Positions 22,766 through 35,441 of a stretch of 64,000 nt of DNA are shown one piece after another. Source of the DNA: Sesamum alatum (lineage: Eukaryota > Streptophyta > Magnoliopsida > Lamiales > Pedaliaceae); NCBI GenBank assembly GCA_034509735.1, contig JACGWO010000001.1:29825966-29889965 (forward strand), in the 5' to 3' direction. Every line of letters begins with the position of its first letter. The first letter of the stretch is position 1. The notes beneath the pieces were generated by a model that saw only the letters and a list, made by a program, of their open reading frames with translations, did not search any database and had not been told where the DNA came from. The position numbers and the translations under genes were made by a program.

Positions 22766-23409
22766 AAATAAACCTTTTGACATCTATTGATACTTAACCT
22801 CGTAGGAGAATAATAATGGTAAAGTAGTTGTTGATGTCCCGTTTTCATACAATATAATTCTTGGTCAGTTAGGCCTCAACAAATTTCAAGCGATGGTTTC
22901 GACCTATCACCTGAAGCTCAAATTCCCCATGAAATACAGAATTAGGTGAAGTTTTGGAGATCGACGTCTAGCCCACAAGTTTTTACCAGACTTTGACTAG
23001 ACTATGGTTTCGACCTATCACCTGAAGCTCAAATTCCCCATGAAATATAGAATTAGGTGAAGTTTTCGGAGATCGACGTCTAGCCCACAAGTGTCACCAG
23101 ACTTTGACTAGACTTAAGGTTGAAGGTAAAAGGGTGTTGGAGAAGAAGAAAATGAAGGTAGATTTTCCTTGCTATCAAATGGAGAACAAAGAAAGGTAAT
23201 ATAAGATAGATAGAATTGAACCACTAATTTATAAAGTTATTGAGCTAGTACTTGGTTGCCAAGAAAGACAATGAGGATTGGTAGTTAAATGTCACCAATC
23301 CGGAGATTTGGTCTGGAGATTTTGATGATTGATTTCTTAAGAGATAATGCTGATGTTTTTTGCTTGGAAAGGCGTCAGACATTCAAGGTATTAGTCCATC
23401 GGTGATTTT
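22766..23409 (+). pseudogene. Old Tat element, protease-to-RT linker piece
   Basis: In broken frames: VVDVPFSYNIILGQLGLNKF (the conserved block downstream of the Tat protease), VSTYHLKLKFPMKYR, and at the end DFLRDNADVF followed by FKGISPSVI. Removing solo LTR X2 and one ATTTT copy joins this in frame to EHHMNVDPQAKLVR at 25416. A 111-bp segment is duplicated in tandem (22893-23003 and 23004-23114). It is the leftmost surviving part of the Tat pol on the + strand; the active site of the protease is lost. Confidence 0.8.
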
Positions 23410-24858
23410 TGTTAGAATAGGTGACCATATAGCCAATCTTGGTGGGAAAAATGTAACCTATGTCTAGACAATTTCAGTGTTTTGAAAAATTTATTAATGA
23501 ATAAAGAAGTGAATTCATTTGGCATTACTTTGTTTGCGTTCACTTTAATCTGCATTACGTATCTGTTCACTACGCGAACAAAGCCCACGTGCTGAAAACA
23601 TGTTTCGGGGATTGGGACTACGCTTGGAGGTAGGTCCATGGAATCAATCCCGTCGAATCAGTTTGGAAATCTCCAAGTCAAGGAATCTCGAAAATGGGTA
23701 CCGAGATTCCCCTTGAGACTTGCACTAAGCATCTGCTGTCGTATTTCATCGACGGGTGACTAAGGTCGTCTAAGCAGTGTTAGTGGGTTAGCCTGCTGGG
23801 GAGCAGCTGACTGAGGTGACTCGCGGGAACCGTCTTACGGAGGACCTTGAGTAGGGTCAGCAAGGTATGACGTGTATTCCCGGTTCCAACGGTACAGGCC
23901 AAGTCCTTTGACTTGAGGAACTGCTGAGTTTACTTGTATATCAGGTCTGTATCTTAGATATGGTGAGAGATTGCCAAGAAGCACTTGAGTAGTCATAAGT
24001 CATGTCTAGTGCAGCTCTGGTGCACAAAGTGACAGTAGTTTCCAAGAAAGGATCTGTCTCCTGTCAAAAGGCATTGACAGTTGAGTCTCACGTATGTTCT
24101 GTGTCTTGTCCCTAAAATCTGTGGCCACAGTAACTGAACAGAAGGGAAGGTTTCCCTTGCAGCGTTTAGTAAGGACAGAGTGACACTTAGGTCCAATATG
24201 GGTACCTGCATTTTTCGTGCCCTAGACCCTAAGTGGTGAGACTGTAGACAGAAGGACAAGTGTACTGTTAGAGCCTAAATGTTCATCCCCGAATTTTTCA
24301 CCTAGTCTCTAGTGCCATGGACCGTTGCTAGATGGCCACCCATGGTAACGGACGGATTCTAGGAATCCGACCAAGTCTAGCTGAAAGGTGAACCTAAAGA
24401 GTCACACACAATCCACACACACTAACTATTTAATTTAGAATTAAATATTGGAGAAAAGGGAATGATTAAATTGGATTTAATCGGGTCCTTTATTTTCTTG
24501 GAGAATTAATTCCTTTTATTTGATAAAAGGGATTAATCTAATAAATTGAATTTATTAGAAAATTAATTTAATGGGCCTAGAATAAATGTTTATATTTATT
24601 ATATTTATTTATTTGACCTTTGGAATATATAAATAGGTTTTAAATATTCCATTAAATTAAATTAATGGTTGAGATTAAAAGGAGAGATGGATGGCTAGGA
24701 TTTAATTTGACTAGGTCAAATACTACTTTGACTAGGACTTTGACTAGGTCAAAATCCTAGTCAAAATAGTCTTCTTTAGAGTTGGAGTTTAAAGAGGATT
24801 AAACTCCTCCTCTATATATATTCCTAGCCCCTCACTATTTGAGGAGTGATGAAATTCC

Positions 24859-24894
<36 letters not shown>

Positions 24895-25410
24895 TTCGGC
24901 TCCCCCTCTCTCCCTCTCGTCCGCCCACGCTCTCTCTCACACAAGAAAATACTTTTCTTGTTCTTTTGTTCTTGGAACAATCGAACTTAAGAGAATTAAT
25001 ACCGTTAATTAATAACATGTGATTAATTCATCCTCTCCAAAATACTTGTTCGTTCGCTAGCACGACGTGCAAGATACGTGGGTGGATTTCGCGTTACTCT
25101 TTGGAGAGTCTCGAACATGAGATTTGGTGTGAAACGGGGAACAACGCGCGAGTACCGGTTAGAAGATGAAAACGACAATCGGTAGGTTCCGGTTTAAATT
25201 TTCGTTTCTCTTTATTTTAATCCCTATGGCCTCCATGATTATTTTTGTATGCTTTTAATTCATGTGATACACCGAACACCCGGAAAACTTCAAGGGTGCA
25301 CCCCTTGAACGCGTTCTTTAATTAATTCAAAGCATGTTTTAATTTTTATATTTTATTTTATACCGCGCTTCCGCATTCGCGCTATTTCCCGGACGATCCA
25401 CAATCTTTCA
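23410..25410 (+). mobile_element. Solo Copia LTR X2
   Basis: A family-X LTR of 2001 bp, TGTTAGAATAGG to ACAATCTTTCA, flanked by ATTTT on both sides (23405-23409 and 25411-25415). No internal Copia sequence adjoins it, so it is a solo LTR left by recombination between the LTRs of an inserted element. It has a W-box cluster at about 24711-24770, TATATATA at 24813 and a (CA)n run of about 16 units at 24860-24891. Confidence 0.93.
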
Positions 25411-25415
25411 ATTTT

Positions 25416-25635
25416 GAGCATCATATGAATGTTGACCCTCAAGCAAAGCTTGTTCGCTAAATAAAACGAGTTTCTATATAGAATGACACAAGATCATTGA
25501 AGAAGTTACAAGCTCTTGGACATGGGGTACTTGGTAGAGGTTCAGTTTACTGGTTGGCCCTCCATGTTGTGATTATCCTGAAACCTTTGGGAAAGTAGAG
25601 GATGTACAATGTTTTACTGGCTTGAACAAGGCTTG
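25416..25635 (+). pseudogene. Old Tat element, reverse transcriptase piece 1
   Basis: Continues the Tat pol between solo LTRs X2 and Y2: EHHMNVDPQAKLVR, then in shifted frames VEVQFTDW-like text, VVIILKPLGK and LNKAC, the start of the reverse transcriptase. After removal of Y2 it continues with the RT text at 27826. Frameshifts make it inactive. Confidence 0.75.
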
Positions 25636-27820
25636 TGGAAGATTCAGCACAGCCCGGGAACGCGGCAGAACCATAAAATGAAAGAATTTTAAAAACGAAT
25701 TCAAAGGAGTGTTCCCTTTGAATTTTCAGGTGTTCGATTTAAACGTGTAAACATACACAAAATAAACATGCTAAACACACAACAGTGGCTAATGAAGAAA
25801 ACAAAAAAGGTACTTGAAATTTAAACCGAAACTTTACCTTTTGGTTTTGTACGTTGAACTGCTACAAGAGTTATTTTCAATCCGTTCACTTCAAGAATCC
25901 AATCTAGGATCCCTCTAGTTCGTCCACACCACACTTGGAATGGAGTCTTAATCATTGCTAGATAGAAGAAGACCATAGAAGAAACAAATTCAATTAGCAC
26001 TACTGGGTAGTGTAACTGAACTTTGTTAGTCTTAACTTGAATCCAATTCAATAAGAACAATCAAATAAGACTATATAAGAGGGGAAAGTGAGTTCGCTAT
26101 AGAGAAAGAGTGAGATGGCTAGTGCTTGGAGACAAGTGAGTTAGGAGAGGTTGTGTGTGATTGCTAATGAAATCTAATCTCAAAACAACAAGTTATCTCC
26201 AAGATAACCACCTACACACATCTGTACAACTTGTGCATAACCTCCGATCATACTTGTGCACTACTAGTGTACCACACACCATGATGGTCGTCCACGTCTC
26301 TACTCTTGGAGGAGTTACAATTCCTCCTTAACTATATCTCAATGCAAGAGGGCTTGGATTTCAAGTAGTGGACCGGGCTTGTCTAATCAAAATTAAATCA
26401 AGCCCTTGGGCATTTAAATTAATATAATTAATTTCAACACAGTAAAAGCCCACTAGTTTATTTAATCCAATTAAATAAGCACGAACCAAATAGTAATTAA
26501 TTAATCAAATCAATTAATTAGACAACAATTAAATTACTCCAATTAATTTAAAAGTGTCAAGCCCAAATTTAATTAATACAATCAAATAAATCTTGGGGTA
26601 TTCGTTAAATGGACTTTTTCAAATAAATGATCCGATCATTTATATTCTCCATGAACTAATTTAATCCAATTAAATTAATATATTTCTTATATAATTAATT
26701 CTAAATTAATTCTACCACTACCATAATAATTTTTGTGTGACTCTTTAAGTTCACCCTTAGCTAGATTTGGATTTGTGTCCAACACAATTAATTAATTAAA
26801 TTAAATTAATTATTTTTAATTAACCATTAATCAGAAATGTTCATCACCATAGGTGGTCGTCTAGCAACGGTCCATGGTACTAGAAACTAGGTGAATGTTG
26901 GTATGAATATTTTAGGATCTCGAGTTCCATACAGGCACAGGTACGGTCCTTACATCACTTGTCTCCCAGTCTAAGTCTAGGGTATAAAATTGGGCATCAA
27001 TTTCCATCCTGGACTTGACAGCTATGCTCAATACTCGATATGCATTTACTCTAAGATCGACATATGAAACCATTCCATATTCGACTAATGAGCTGTGGAT
27101 ATAGACTTAAAGAGCTTAAACCATCTTAGAGCGTGTAGGAGACTTAACTATCATATACTGACAGGTGGTGAATTCCATCTTGGAACCCACCGTGCTCATT
27201 ACATATTCTGACTGCACTGGATAAGGCTTATAGTGACCACATCCAAGACACAGTCATCTCTTGGCAGACCCAAGATACATCCATCATATGTATGTGACTA
27301 TCGTGGTTCCTAAGTTCAAGGACTAATCCTGTATTATCGAAGCCAAGGAGTTCCAGTCATACCGAACAAACCTCAAAGACTTCCACATGACAACTCCCTA
27401 CGAATCAGTTCAGTAGGCTTGACAACCTTGTCAACCCACTAAAGTTGTATAGACGTTCAATTTTGTCATCGATGAAACATGACACTCATCCAATGAATGC
27501 AACACTTAATGTGAGTCTTGATAGAACTCTCGATGTCTAGTGACAAGATCCTTGACTTTGAACTTTTTATACCAAACCCTCAGAGCTGGTTTCATAGCCG
27601 CCATCTAATGTGCATCCCAATGACATGGACTATTAGATTGGTCTGTGGGCTTTCTTGTGATGTTAAAGCAGTTATAACAATAATAGTAAGTACAACAAAC
27701 ACAATTGCCAAATATGAACGCTTACTTTATTCATAATAATCAATATTACACTATATAAGAATTCCTAAATAGTTTATGAAACCACAAATCCAATTGACTT
27801 TTTGGTCACCTATTATAACA
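25636..27820 (-). mobile_element. Solo Copia LTR Y2 (reversed)
   Basis: On the minus strand it runs from TGTTATAATAGGTGACCAAA to CTGAATCTTCCA, 2185 bp, family Y. Flanks are GCTTG (25631-25635) and GCTTA (27821-27825), a target duplication with one mismatch. A TATA-like TTATATAG on the minus strand lies near 26075. No internal region adjoins. Confidence 0.85.
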
Positions 27821-27825
27821 GCTTA

Positions 27826-28863
27826 CCTATGAGATCCTTACCTATTACCTTGAATTAATCAGCTTGCTGATCCAATCGAAGATTGTGCTTTACTTAGTAT
27901 GATAGATGTTTTTTGGGGTTACCATAAAATTTTCATGGCCAAGGAAGACCGCATAAAGACCTTTTTCGTATACAAAAAGGAATTTATTGTTATGTATTCA
28001 TGCCTTTCAGACTCAAGAACACGAGAGCCACACATCATAGGTTGGTAATAAAATGTTCAAGGACCAAATCGATAAGTCAATGCGAATTTATGTGGATGAT
28101 ATGTTCGTAAAGAGCTTGAAGAAAGAAGATCACTTGACACACACATCTACAAGAGTCGTTTCGGATTATGCATGCCTAAAGTATGAAGGTGAATCATGTC
28201 AAATGCACCTCTAGTACACGCGGTGGTAAGTTTTTGGTGCACATGGTTATTTGACGAAAAATAGAGACAAATTCTGAAAAAATTGAAGCTATAATTACCA
28301 TGCCCCTGCTAAAGTCTGCGAAAGACATCCAAAGCCTGGTTGGTCGTATGGTGTCACGACAAAGGATTTCCATTCTTCAAGATCTTGCGCAACTTGAAGA
28401 ACTTTGAGTGGACAAAAGAGTGTGGTAAGGCATTTGCTGATTTGAAAAATGCATTTGCTCAATCATTGATTAGAGAGGAACGGCTGTTACTGTCTGTATT
28501 TAGAAAGGTTCTTGAAAGAAGGAAATGAAGGAATTTTAAAAAGCCCAGCAACGGTCTAATGAAAAGACAAACAAAAAGTTAAGGATAAGATCATGAGAAT
28601 TTATCGTAATTGATGGAGAGTTGTATAAGAAATCATTATCTAGTGTCCTCTTAAGATGAAACCCTTTTATGTGATGAGGGAGATTCATGAACACAGTTGT
28701 CGAAATTATTCCGAAGGACAAGCTCTGGAACAGAAAGTCTAAGGCAGGGCTACTTTTGGTTGACCTTATCCAAAGATGCCCTAGAATTTGAGAAATTGGA
28801 AGATTTTCCAGTTACACTCGAATATACCTCACAACCCACATGCTGAATTGGCCCCGATCAATG
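27826..28863 (+). pseudogene. Old Tat element, reverse transcriptase piece 2 to integrase zinc finger
   Basis: In broken frames: CALLSMIDVFWGYHKIFMAK, EDRIKTFFVYKKE (reverse transcriptase palm), a decayed VDDM at about 28094-28108, GLPFFKILRN-like text with LKNFEWTKECGKAFADLKN (RT/RNase H linker) and then, after a large RNase H deletion, GYFWLTLSKDALEF and LHSNIPHNPHAELAPIN (integrase zinc-binding end). Copia element B is inserted right after this block; the integrase core resumes at 48597. Many stops. Confidence 0.85.
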
Positions 28864-30563
28864 TGTTAGAATAGGTGACCATGTAGCCAATCTTGGCAGG
28901 CGAAATGTAACCTATGTCTAGACAATTTCAAGGATTTAATATATTATTAATGAATAAAGAAGTGAAATTCATTTGGCATTACTTTGTTTTTGTTCACTTT
29001 ATCTGCATTACGTATCTGTTCACTACGCAAACAAAGCCCACGGACTGAAAACGTATTTCGAGGACTGGAACTACGCTTGGAGGTAGGTCCATGAAATCAG
29101 TCTAGCCGAATCAGTTCGGAAATCTCCAAGTCAAGGAATCTCGAAAATGGGTACCGAGATTCTCCTTGAGACTTGCACTAAGCATCTGCTGTCGTATTTC
29201 ATCGACGGGTGACGAAGGTCGTCTAAACAATGTTAGTGGGTTAGCCTGCTAGGGAGCAGCTGACTGAGGTGACTCGCGGGAACCGTCTTACGGAGGACCT
29301 TGAGTAGGGTCCACGAGGTATGACGTGTATTCCCGGTTCCAATGGTACAGATCAAGTCCTTTGACTTGAGGAACTGCTGAGTTTACCTGTATATCAGGTC
29401 TGTATCTTAGATATGGTGAGAGATTGCCAAGAAGCACTTGATTAGTCATAAGCCATGTGTAGTGCAGCTCTGGTGTACAGAGTAACAGTAGTATCCAAGC
29501 AAGGATCTGTCTCCTGTCAAAAGGCATTGACAGTTGAGCCTCACATATGCTCTGTCTCTTGTCCCTAAAATCTGTGGCCACAGTAACTGAACAGAAGGGA
29601 CGGTTTCCCTTGCGGCGTTTAGTAAGGACAGACCGACACTTAGGTCCAATATGGGTACCTGCATTTTCCGTGCCCTAGACACTTGGAGAGAATTAATTCC
29701 TTTTATTAGATAAAAGGGATTAATCTAATAAATTAGATTTATTAGAAAATTAATTTAATGGGCTTAGAGTAAATATTTATATTTATTACATTTATTTATT
29801 GCCCTTTGGAATATTTAAATAGGTTTTAAATATTACATTAAATTTAATTAATGGTTGAGATTAAAAGGAGAGATGGATGGCTAGGATTAATTTGACTAGG
29901 TCAAATACTACTTTGACTAGGATTTTGACTAGGTCTTAGTCTTCTAGAGTTGGAGTTTGAAGAGGATTAAACTCCTCCTCTATAAATAGTCCTAGCCCTT
30001 CATCATTAGAGAGATGATGAAACTCCAACACACACATACACACTACAACTCGGCTTTCTCCTCTTTCCCTTTCGTCCGCCCTCACTCTCTCTCTCAAGAA
30101 TATTGTTTCTTGTTCTTTTGTTCTTGGAACAATCGAACGTAGGAGGATTAATCCCGTTAACCTAATAACGCGTGATTGATCCATCCTCTCCAAAAATACT
30201 TGTTTGTTCGCTAGCACAATGTGCAAGATACGTGGGTGGATTGCGTGTTACAATTTGGAGAATCTCACATACGGGATTTGGTGCAAATCGGGGAACAACG
30301 CGAGTACCGGTTAGAAGACGAAAACGACAATCGGTAGGTTCCGATTTAATTTTCGTCCCTCTTTTATTTTTTAATCCTATGGCGTCCATGATTCTTTTCT
30401 ATGCTTTTAATTCATGAGATACACCAAACACCCGGGAATTTCAAGGGTACACCCCTTGAACCTGTTCTTTAATTTACGTAAAGCATGTTTAAATTTTTGT
30501 TATTTAATTTTATACCGCGCTTCCGCGTTCGCGCTATTTCCCGGGACGATCCACAATCTTTCA
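28864..30563 (+). repeat. Copia LTR X3 (5' LTR of element B), internally deleted
   Basis: Starts TGTTAGAATAGGTGACCAT and ends ACAATCTTTCA, 1700 bp. Compared with X6 about 270 bp are missing at 29683, where CCCTAGAC joins directly to ACTTGGAGAG; the lost piece includes the CTAGTGCCATGG block. W-box cores lie at about 29890-29935 and TATAAATA at 29981. Confidence 0.93.
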
Positions 30564-30564
30564 G

Positions 30565-30577
30565 TTGTATCAGAGCC
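30565..30577 (+). other. Primer-binding site of element B
   Basis: TTGTATCAGAGCC follows the LTR end by one base. It is the initiator-tRNA-Met type with one substitution against the TGGTATCAGAGCC at 17974. Confidence 0.85.
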
Positions 30578-32833
30578 CCGTTTGGTGTATAGGCCAAGGG
30601 GTTTACGTGCGTTTTAAGCATGAAAACGTGTTATGCGATGTTTTAATTAATTCTTGATTATATTATTATTTAAGCATGTCGTTTTTCTTGCTTTTAATTC
30701 GTATGATTTTTGGTATTGTTGGATTTTCTGTTTTTCTTGGGAACGGGGGGTGAAAATCGAGCAAAAACGGAGAAACGCCGCAGCACGCCGGCCAGCCGAA
30801 GGCTGGCCGCACGCAGCCGTGCGCATGGGCGAGGCAGACGCGCGCAGGCAAGGGAGCCTGCACGGCCGCCTGCGCCAGGCGCGCATGGTTGCGCGCAGCC
30901 AGCTGCCGGTGGGGCGATAGGGCATCAGGCAGGCAGTTGGTCGGCGCGCGCGCAAACAGGCAGGGAAGCCCACGCGCGCCCGCCAGGCCAGCGCGCTGGA
31001 AGCCTGCGCACCCGGACGCGCGGCCAGCAAGGCCGTGCGCGAGCGCGCGCACGGGGCGGCGCCTCCAGGCGCGCGCGCACGCAGACGGAGGAGTCTGCGC
31101 GCGCACGCCCGGCAGGTGCGCCCAGTGCGCGTGTGCAGTGCGCAGGGGCAGGCGCACGACCAGCGGCCGGCAGGCTAGTGCGCACGGGCAAGGGAGCCTG
31201 CGCACGCGACAGCCTGCCGACGCGTGCGGCCGTGTTGCCTGCTGCCGACCAGGCACGCGCACACGCAGGCGGGGGCCTGCGCGCGCCGGCTGGCTGCTGC
31301 TGGTGGCGGCGGCCGGCTGCCGGCTGTTAGGGTTTCCCTTTTTATTTTATTTCAGTTTTAGTTTTTTTTAACTAATTCTGAAAATACGTTTTTGTTCAAT
31401 TTTTGCCTAATTTTGTAAGACATTATTTTAGGATGTAAAATTATATTGGATTTGGAATCCCGGGGATAATTTACCTAGAAATAATGAGAAAAGGTCTTCC
31501 TAAAACGAGAAAATATTATTACCAACGGTTGTACCATACTTTCATACGTTATGCATTTATTTTTTTTTATCTTGGATAATTATGATTGGTAATCATATGT
31601 TGTTAGCATGTATTTTATGTGATTGGATCATATGATTATGTGTGTTGGATGAAAACGGATGATCACGAGCCCTAGACCGGATGTATGGTTTAATTTCTTG
31701 TTGGGCCTGTGTGCCTCTTTTACTGCTTTCTCCTTCTCCCTTTCTAGTTGCCTTCGAATAATAAGGCATTCTACCTCCCTCCTTATGTACTGCCCCCGGG
31801 TTTTTGCTGGGGTTTCTATTTTTAACATGTGATGAGAGTAGAATAGAAGTGAGGTTTTGTTTTATGTAATTGGTAAAGAAGATGGAAGGTCTACATGGAG
31901 AGGCCAAACCGGAGGTTCCAAGGCGTTTCCATGAAGAGAAGAAAGAGAAAAGAGACCACGGCCCATCAGAATGATGATTGGGTTACTATTAATGTAATAG
32001 TGTAGGACCAACCCTAGATTGACCATAGATCCACTGCGGGCTCAGTGGGTCGCATAGGATTCGGGGTCGTGATCATCCAACAGGAGCGTGCTAGGCTTTA
32101 ATTTTGCATGTGGTTATTATGATGGATGAATGGTGTTTTATTTATCATATAACTGCCATGTGATGCCATTTATTTTCGCATTATGGATGAATGTGTTAAT
32201 ATCTATTTATGAGATCTCGGTCATTTACTACTCTCATATTGGTTGGACCAATGTCCAAATATTAGACACTAGACAAAGTGGACATGGACTCTAGGAGTCC
32301 GTCCATGCCTTCCAATCCATGGCATAGTGAGGAAGCTGATTTAGGTCGATAGTGTGATCTCACGAGTCGTGGCACATCTATCGTACTTAAAAGAAGCTGC
32401 ACCATGTCATGAACGAAAAGTAGACCGCTGTTACCTATCTCACGAGTCGTGGAGGTAGCAGTGGGTCTATAGTTCGGTTGATTGGGTCGGGTCTAACACC
32501 CGATTAGCATGATTCGCTTGGAGTCCTCGAGATCATGTGAAAAGGTGAGGCAATAATCTTGGGAATCTCATGGAACGAGAATGGTATGGCATACCTCCCA
32601 CAGGATTCTTCCCATGCAAATCGTAAAAGCGGGGTATGGGGAAATTCGCTGTGGATCCCAAGCCCACTAGGAAAAGGTTTCCCGAAAACAACGTTTGAGA
32701 GTACCGTGTTTTCGTATAAATAGTGGGAGCATTAAATGACTAAAGACCAAGCATTTAATTACATATATCAAACCTCCGTCTTTTAAATTCTGCTGATCGC
32801 GAACTCTGTTTTTTTTTTAAATGTAGATTTAAA
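30578..32833 (+). other. Untranslated leader of element B with a GC-rich island
   Basis: About 2.26 kb separates the primer site from gag. At 30770-31326 the base composition changes sharply to very GC-rich, full of GCGCGC, CGCACGC and CAGGC motifs, with AAGGGAGCCTGC repeated at about 30849 and 31188. The long overlapping ORFs on both strands there are a by-product of few A/T-rich stop codons. From 32390 to 32470 CTCACGAGTCGTGG occurs twice. No protein of the leader is convincing. Confidence 0.7.
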
Positions 32834-35441
32834 ATGTCTAAGAACCCTTTATCAACCATTCTTGAGACCAACAAATTCAATGGAACCAATTACAACGACT
32901 GGTTGCGCAATCTCAGGATAGTCCTGGATTACGAGAACCAAGGCTACGTCATGGACGAGCCTCTCCCTAGGACCTTACCGGAAGGATCCACACCAGAAGA
33001 ACGTGTGACGTTCGAGACTTGGCATAAGGATAACCGGAAGGTCCGTAGCGTCATACTTGCTTCGATGACGAATGAGATTCAGAAGCAATATGAAAGGCTA
33101 GACGATGTCCTTTCCATTATAGCTCACCTTAAGGATTGCTATGCAGTCCCCGACCGGCATACTAGGTATGTCGCGACTAAGGCGTTCTTTGGAACTAAAA
33201 TGACAGAAGGATCCTCTGTACAAGAGCACGGGGTTAAAATGCTTACCGTGGTGGAAAAGCTCGAGGACCTAAAGGCAGGCCTCGATAATGAAACGTACAT
33301 AGATGTGATCCTTCAGTCACTCCCACTCTCCTTTGATCAATTTATTGTCAACTACAACATGAACGCACTTCAGAAGGGCATTCATGAGTTGATCAATATG
33401 TTGGTGTAATACGAGACAACGACCAAAAAGTCCACGTCTTCGGTATTGTTTGGAGGTGCTTCAACTTCTAAAACGAAAGGCAAGGGTGCCGGACGTTGGA
33501 AAAGGAAGAAAGGGAAGGGACAAGCCGTCAAAGCAGCTACGAACACTAAGAGTGTTCCCATTGCCAAAGAGGGGAAAGGCAAAGGAAAGGGAAAGGTTGT
33601 CACCAAGCAACAGTCGAGGGCATATGACATATGTATCAATTGCCGTGAGAAAGGGCATTGAAAGAGGGAGTGCCCCAAACTCTTCTCGAACCAAGGTACA
33701 TTTGTGATTGAGGTCAATATGGTCACTAATTCTGCCTCTTGGGGATTAGATACCGACTGTCGAGCTCACATTTGCAATGATTTGCCAATGCTGAAAAGAA
33801 GCAGAAAACTGGGTAGCAGGGATATGATCCTGAAGCTTAGGAATGGCAAGGCCATCTCAGCAGAAGCAGTAGGATCCGCTACTCTAGTAGTTAGTGATCG
33901 TATTAGCATAGAATTAGAGCAAGTTTATTATGTACCCAGTATGATTAAAAACATCATTTCCATTCCATTGTTAGACAATAGTGGTTATGAGTTTATGACC
34001 AATAAAAATTGCTTTTATTTGATGAGGTATGGAATTGCTCATCTACTTGGTACACTTAACAATGGGCTCTATATCTTGCAACAAACGAACTTTGTTCTAA
34101 ATGCCCAACACAAACATAAAATAGATAATAACGGGAACGCACAACTGTGGCACACTAGGCTAGGTCACATATCCCAAGATAGGATGAAAAGGTTGGTAGA
34201 CTTAAAGAACCTAGAGGTAGGGGACTTGAGTGAGCTACCAACCTGTGAATCCTATCTAAGAGGGAAAATGACTAAAAAGCCCTTTGTAGGACAAAGCAGG
34301 CTTGCCACAGGTTTGTTGGACTTGGTCCATACAGACGTATGTGGACCACTAAGAACGCAGGCCCGAGGTGGGTTCTCCTACTTCATAACCTTTACCGATG
34401 ATCAGGCACGGTATGGTTATGTTTACCTGATGAGGTACAAGTCTGAAGCTCTTGAGAGGTTTAAAGAATTAAGACTTGAAGTGGAGAACCAAACCAACTG
34501 CGAAATTAAAGTCCTACGGTCAGACCGAGGCGGTGAATACCTTAGTACCGAGTTCCTTAATTATCTAAAAGAAAATGGTATAATATCTGAATGGACACCT
34601 CCCGGAACACCACAATTGAATGGTGTCTCTGAAAGGAGGAAGCGAACCCTGTTGGACATGGTTCGATCCATTGATGAGTTTTACCAAATTTTCCTTGTCC
34701 TTTTGGGGCTATGCATTGGAAACGACGGCCAAGTTGCTAAATCTATCACCAACCAGTGTATTGACCCAAACGTCATATGAGATATGGCACGGCAAGCCTG
34801 CATCCTACAACTACTTGAAAGTGTGGGGTAGCCCCGCATACGTCAAGAGGTTAGTGGGAGATAAGCTAGAATCTAGGTCCAGCTTAAGCAGGTTCGTTGG
34901 ATACCCTAGAGAAACTGCGGGTTATTACTTCTATGACCCCTTGGAACAAAAGGTATTTGTTTCAAGGAATGCAGTGTTCTTAGAGCAAGGCTTTCCAGAG
35001 GATATCCAACCGGATGAACTGATCCTTGAGGAATCAAGTGATGGAAACCAGTCATCTGAGGAAGCCGCGGACTCCTCGCTTAAAGGATTCAGGATAGATA
35101 CCCGAAGGGCTGACCGACCTCGAGAAGTCCAGCATCCTAGGCATGTAGGACAGCCTTAGGAACAACCAACCCCGATGCCTGAACTGCCAGCTCCTATACA
35201 GTCAGCGCCCACAGTTACCATTGACGTTCCCGTTCTCCGTAGGTCTACTAGAGAGTCCAGACCTCCAGTGAGATATAGCTTTCTAAATACGACTGGTCTT
35301 CTGGATAATGATCCTAAGACATACGGAGAAGCGATGTCTGACATCGACTCCGGTAAATGGCTTGAAGCCATGAAAACTGAAATGGACTCCATGAGCGAGA
35401 ACCAAGTCTGGAGACTTGTAGATCCACCGAAAGGTGTTAAG
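32834..35441 (+). pseudogene. Copia gag-pol of element B, 5' part (gag, protease, integrase)
   Basis: ATG at 32834 opens gag (FNGTNYNDWLRNLRIVLDYE), frame closed by TAA at 33407. The same frame continues through a Lys-rich stretch to a zinc knuckle CINCREKGH at about 33635, whose next codon is TGA (usually Trp). The protease reads WGLDTDCRAHI, so the DTG/DSG active site is DTD. Zinc block HTRLGH is present but its CxxC is CESY. Integrase HTDVCGPL, LRSDRGGEY and GVSERRKR follow. An extra base near 34671 shifts the frame; the rest runs to TAG at 35157 and on to 35441, where X4 is inserted. Confidence 0.93.

Noticed and set aside
30666..31371. Several long overlapping ORFs (up to 206 codons) in the GC-rich leader
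   Set aside because: Open frames in several frames on both strands follow from few stop codons in GC-rich low-complexity DNA. Composition is Ala/Arg/Pro-rich with no domain.
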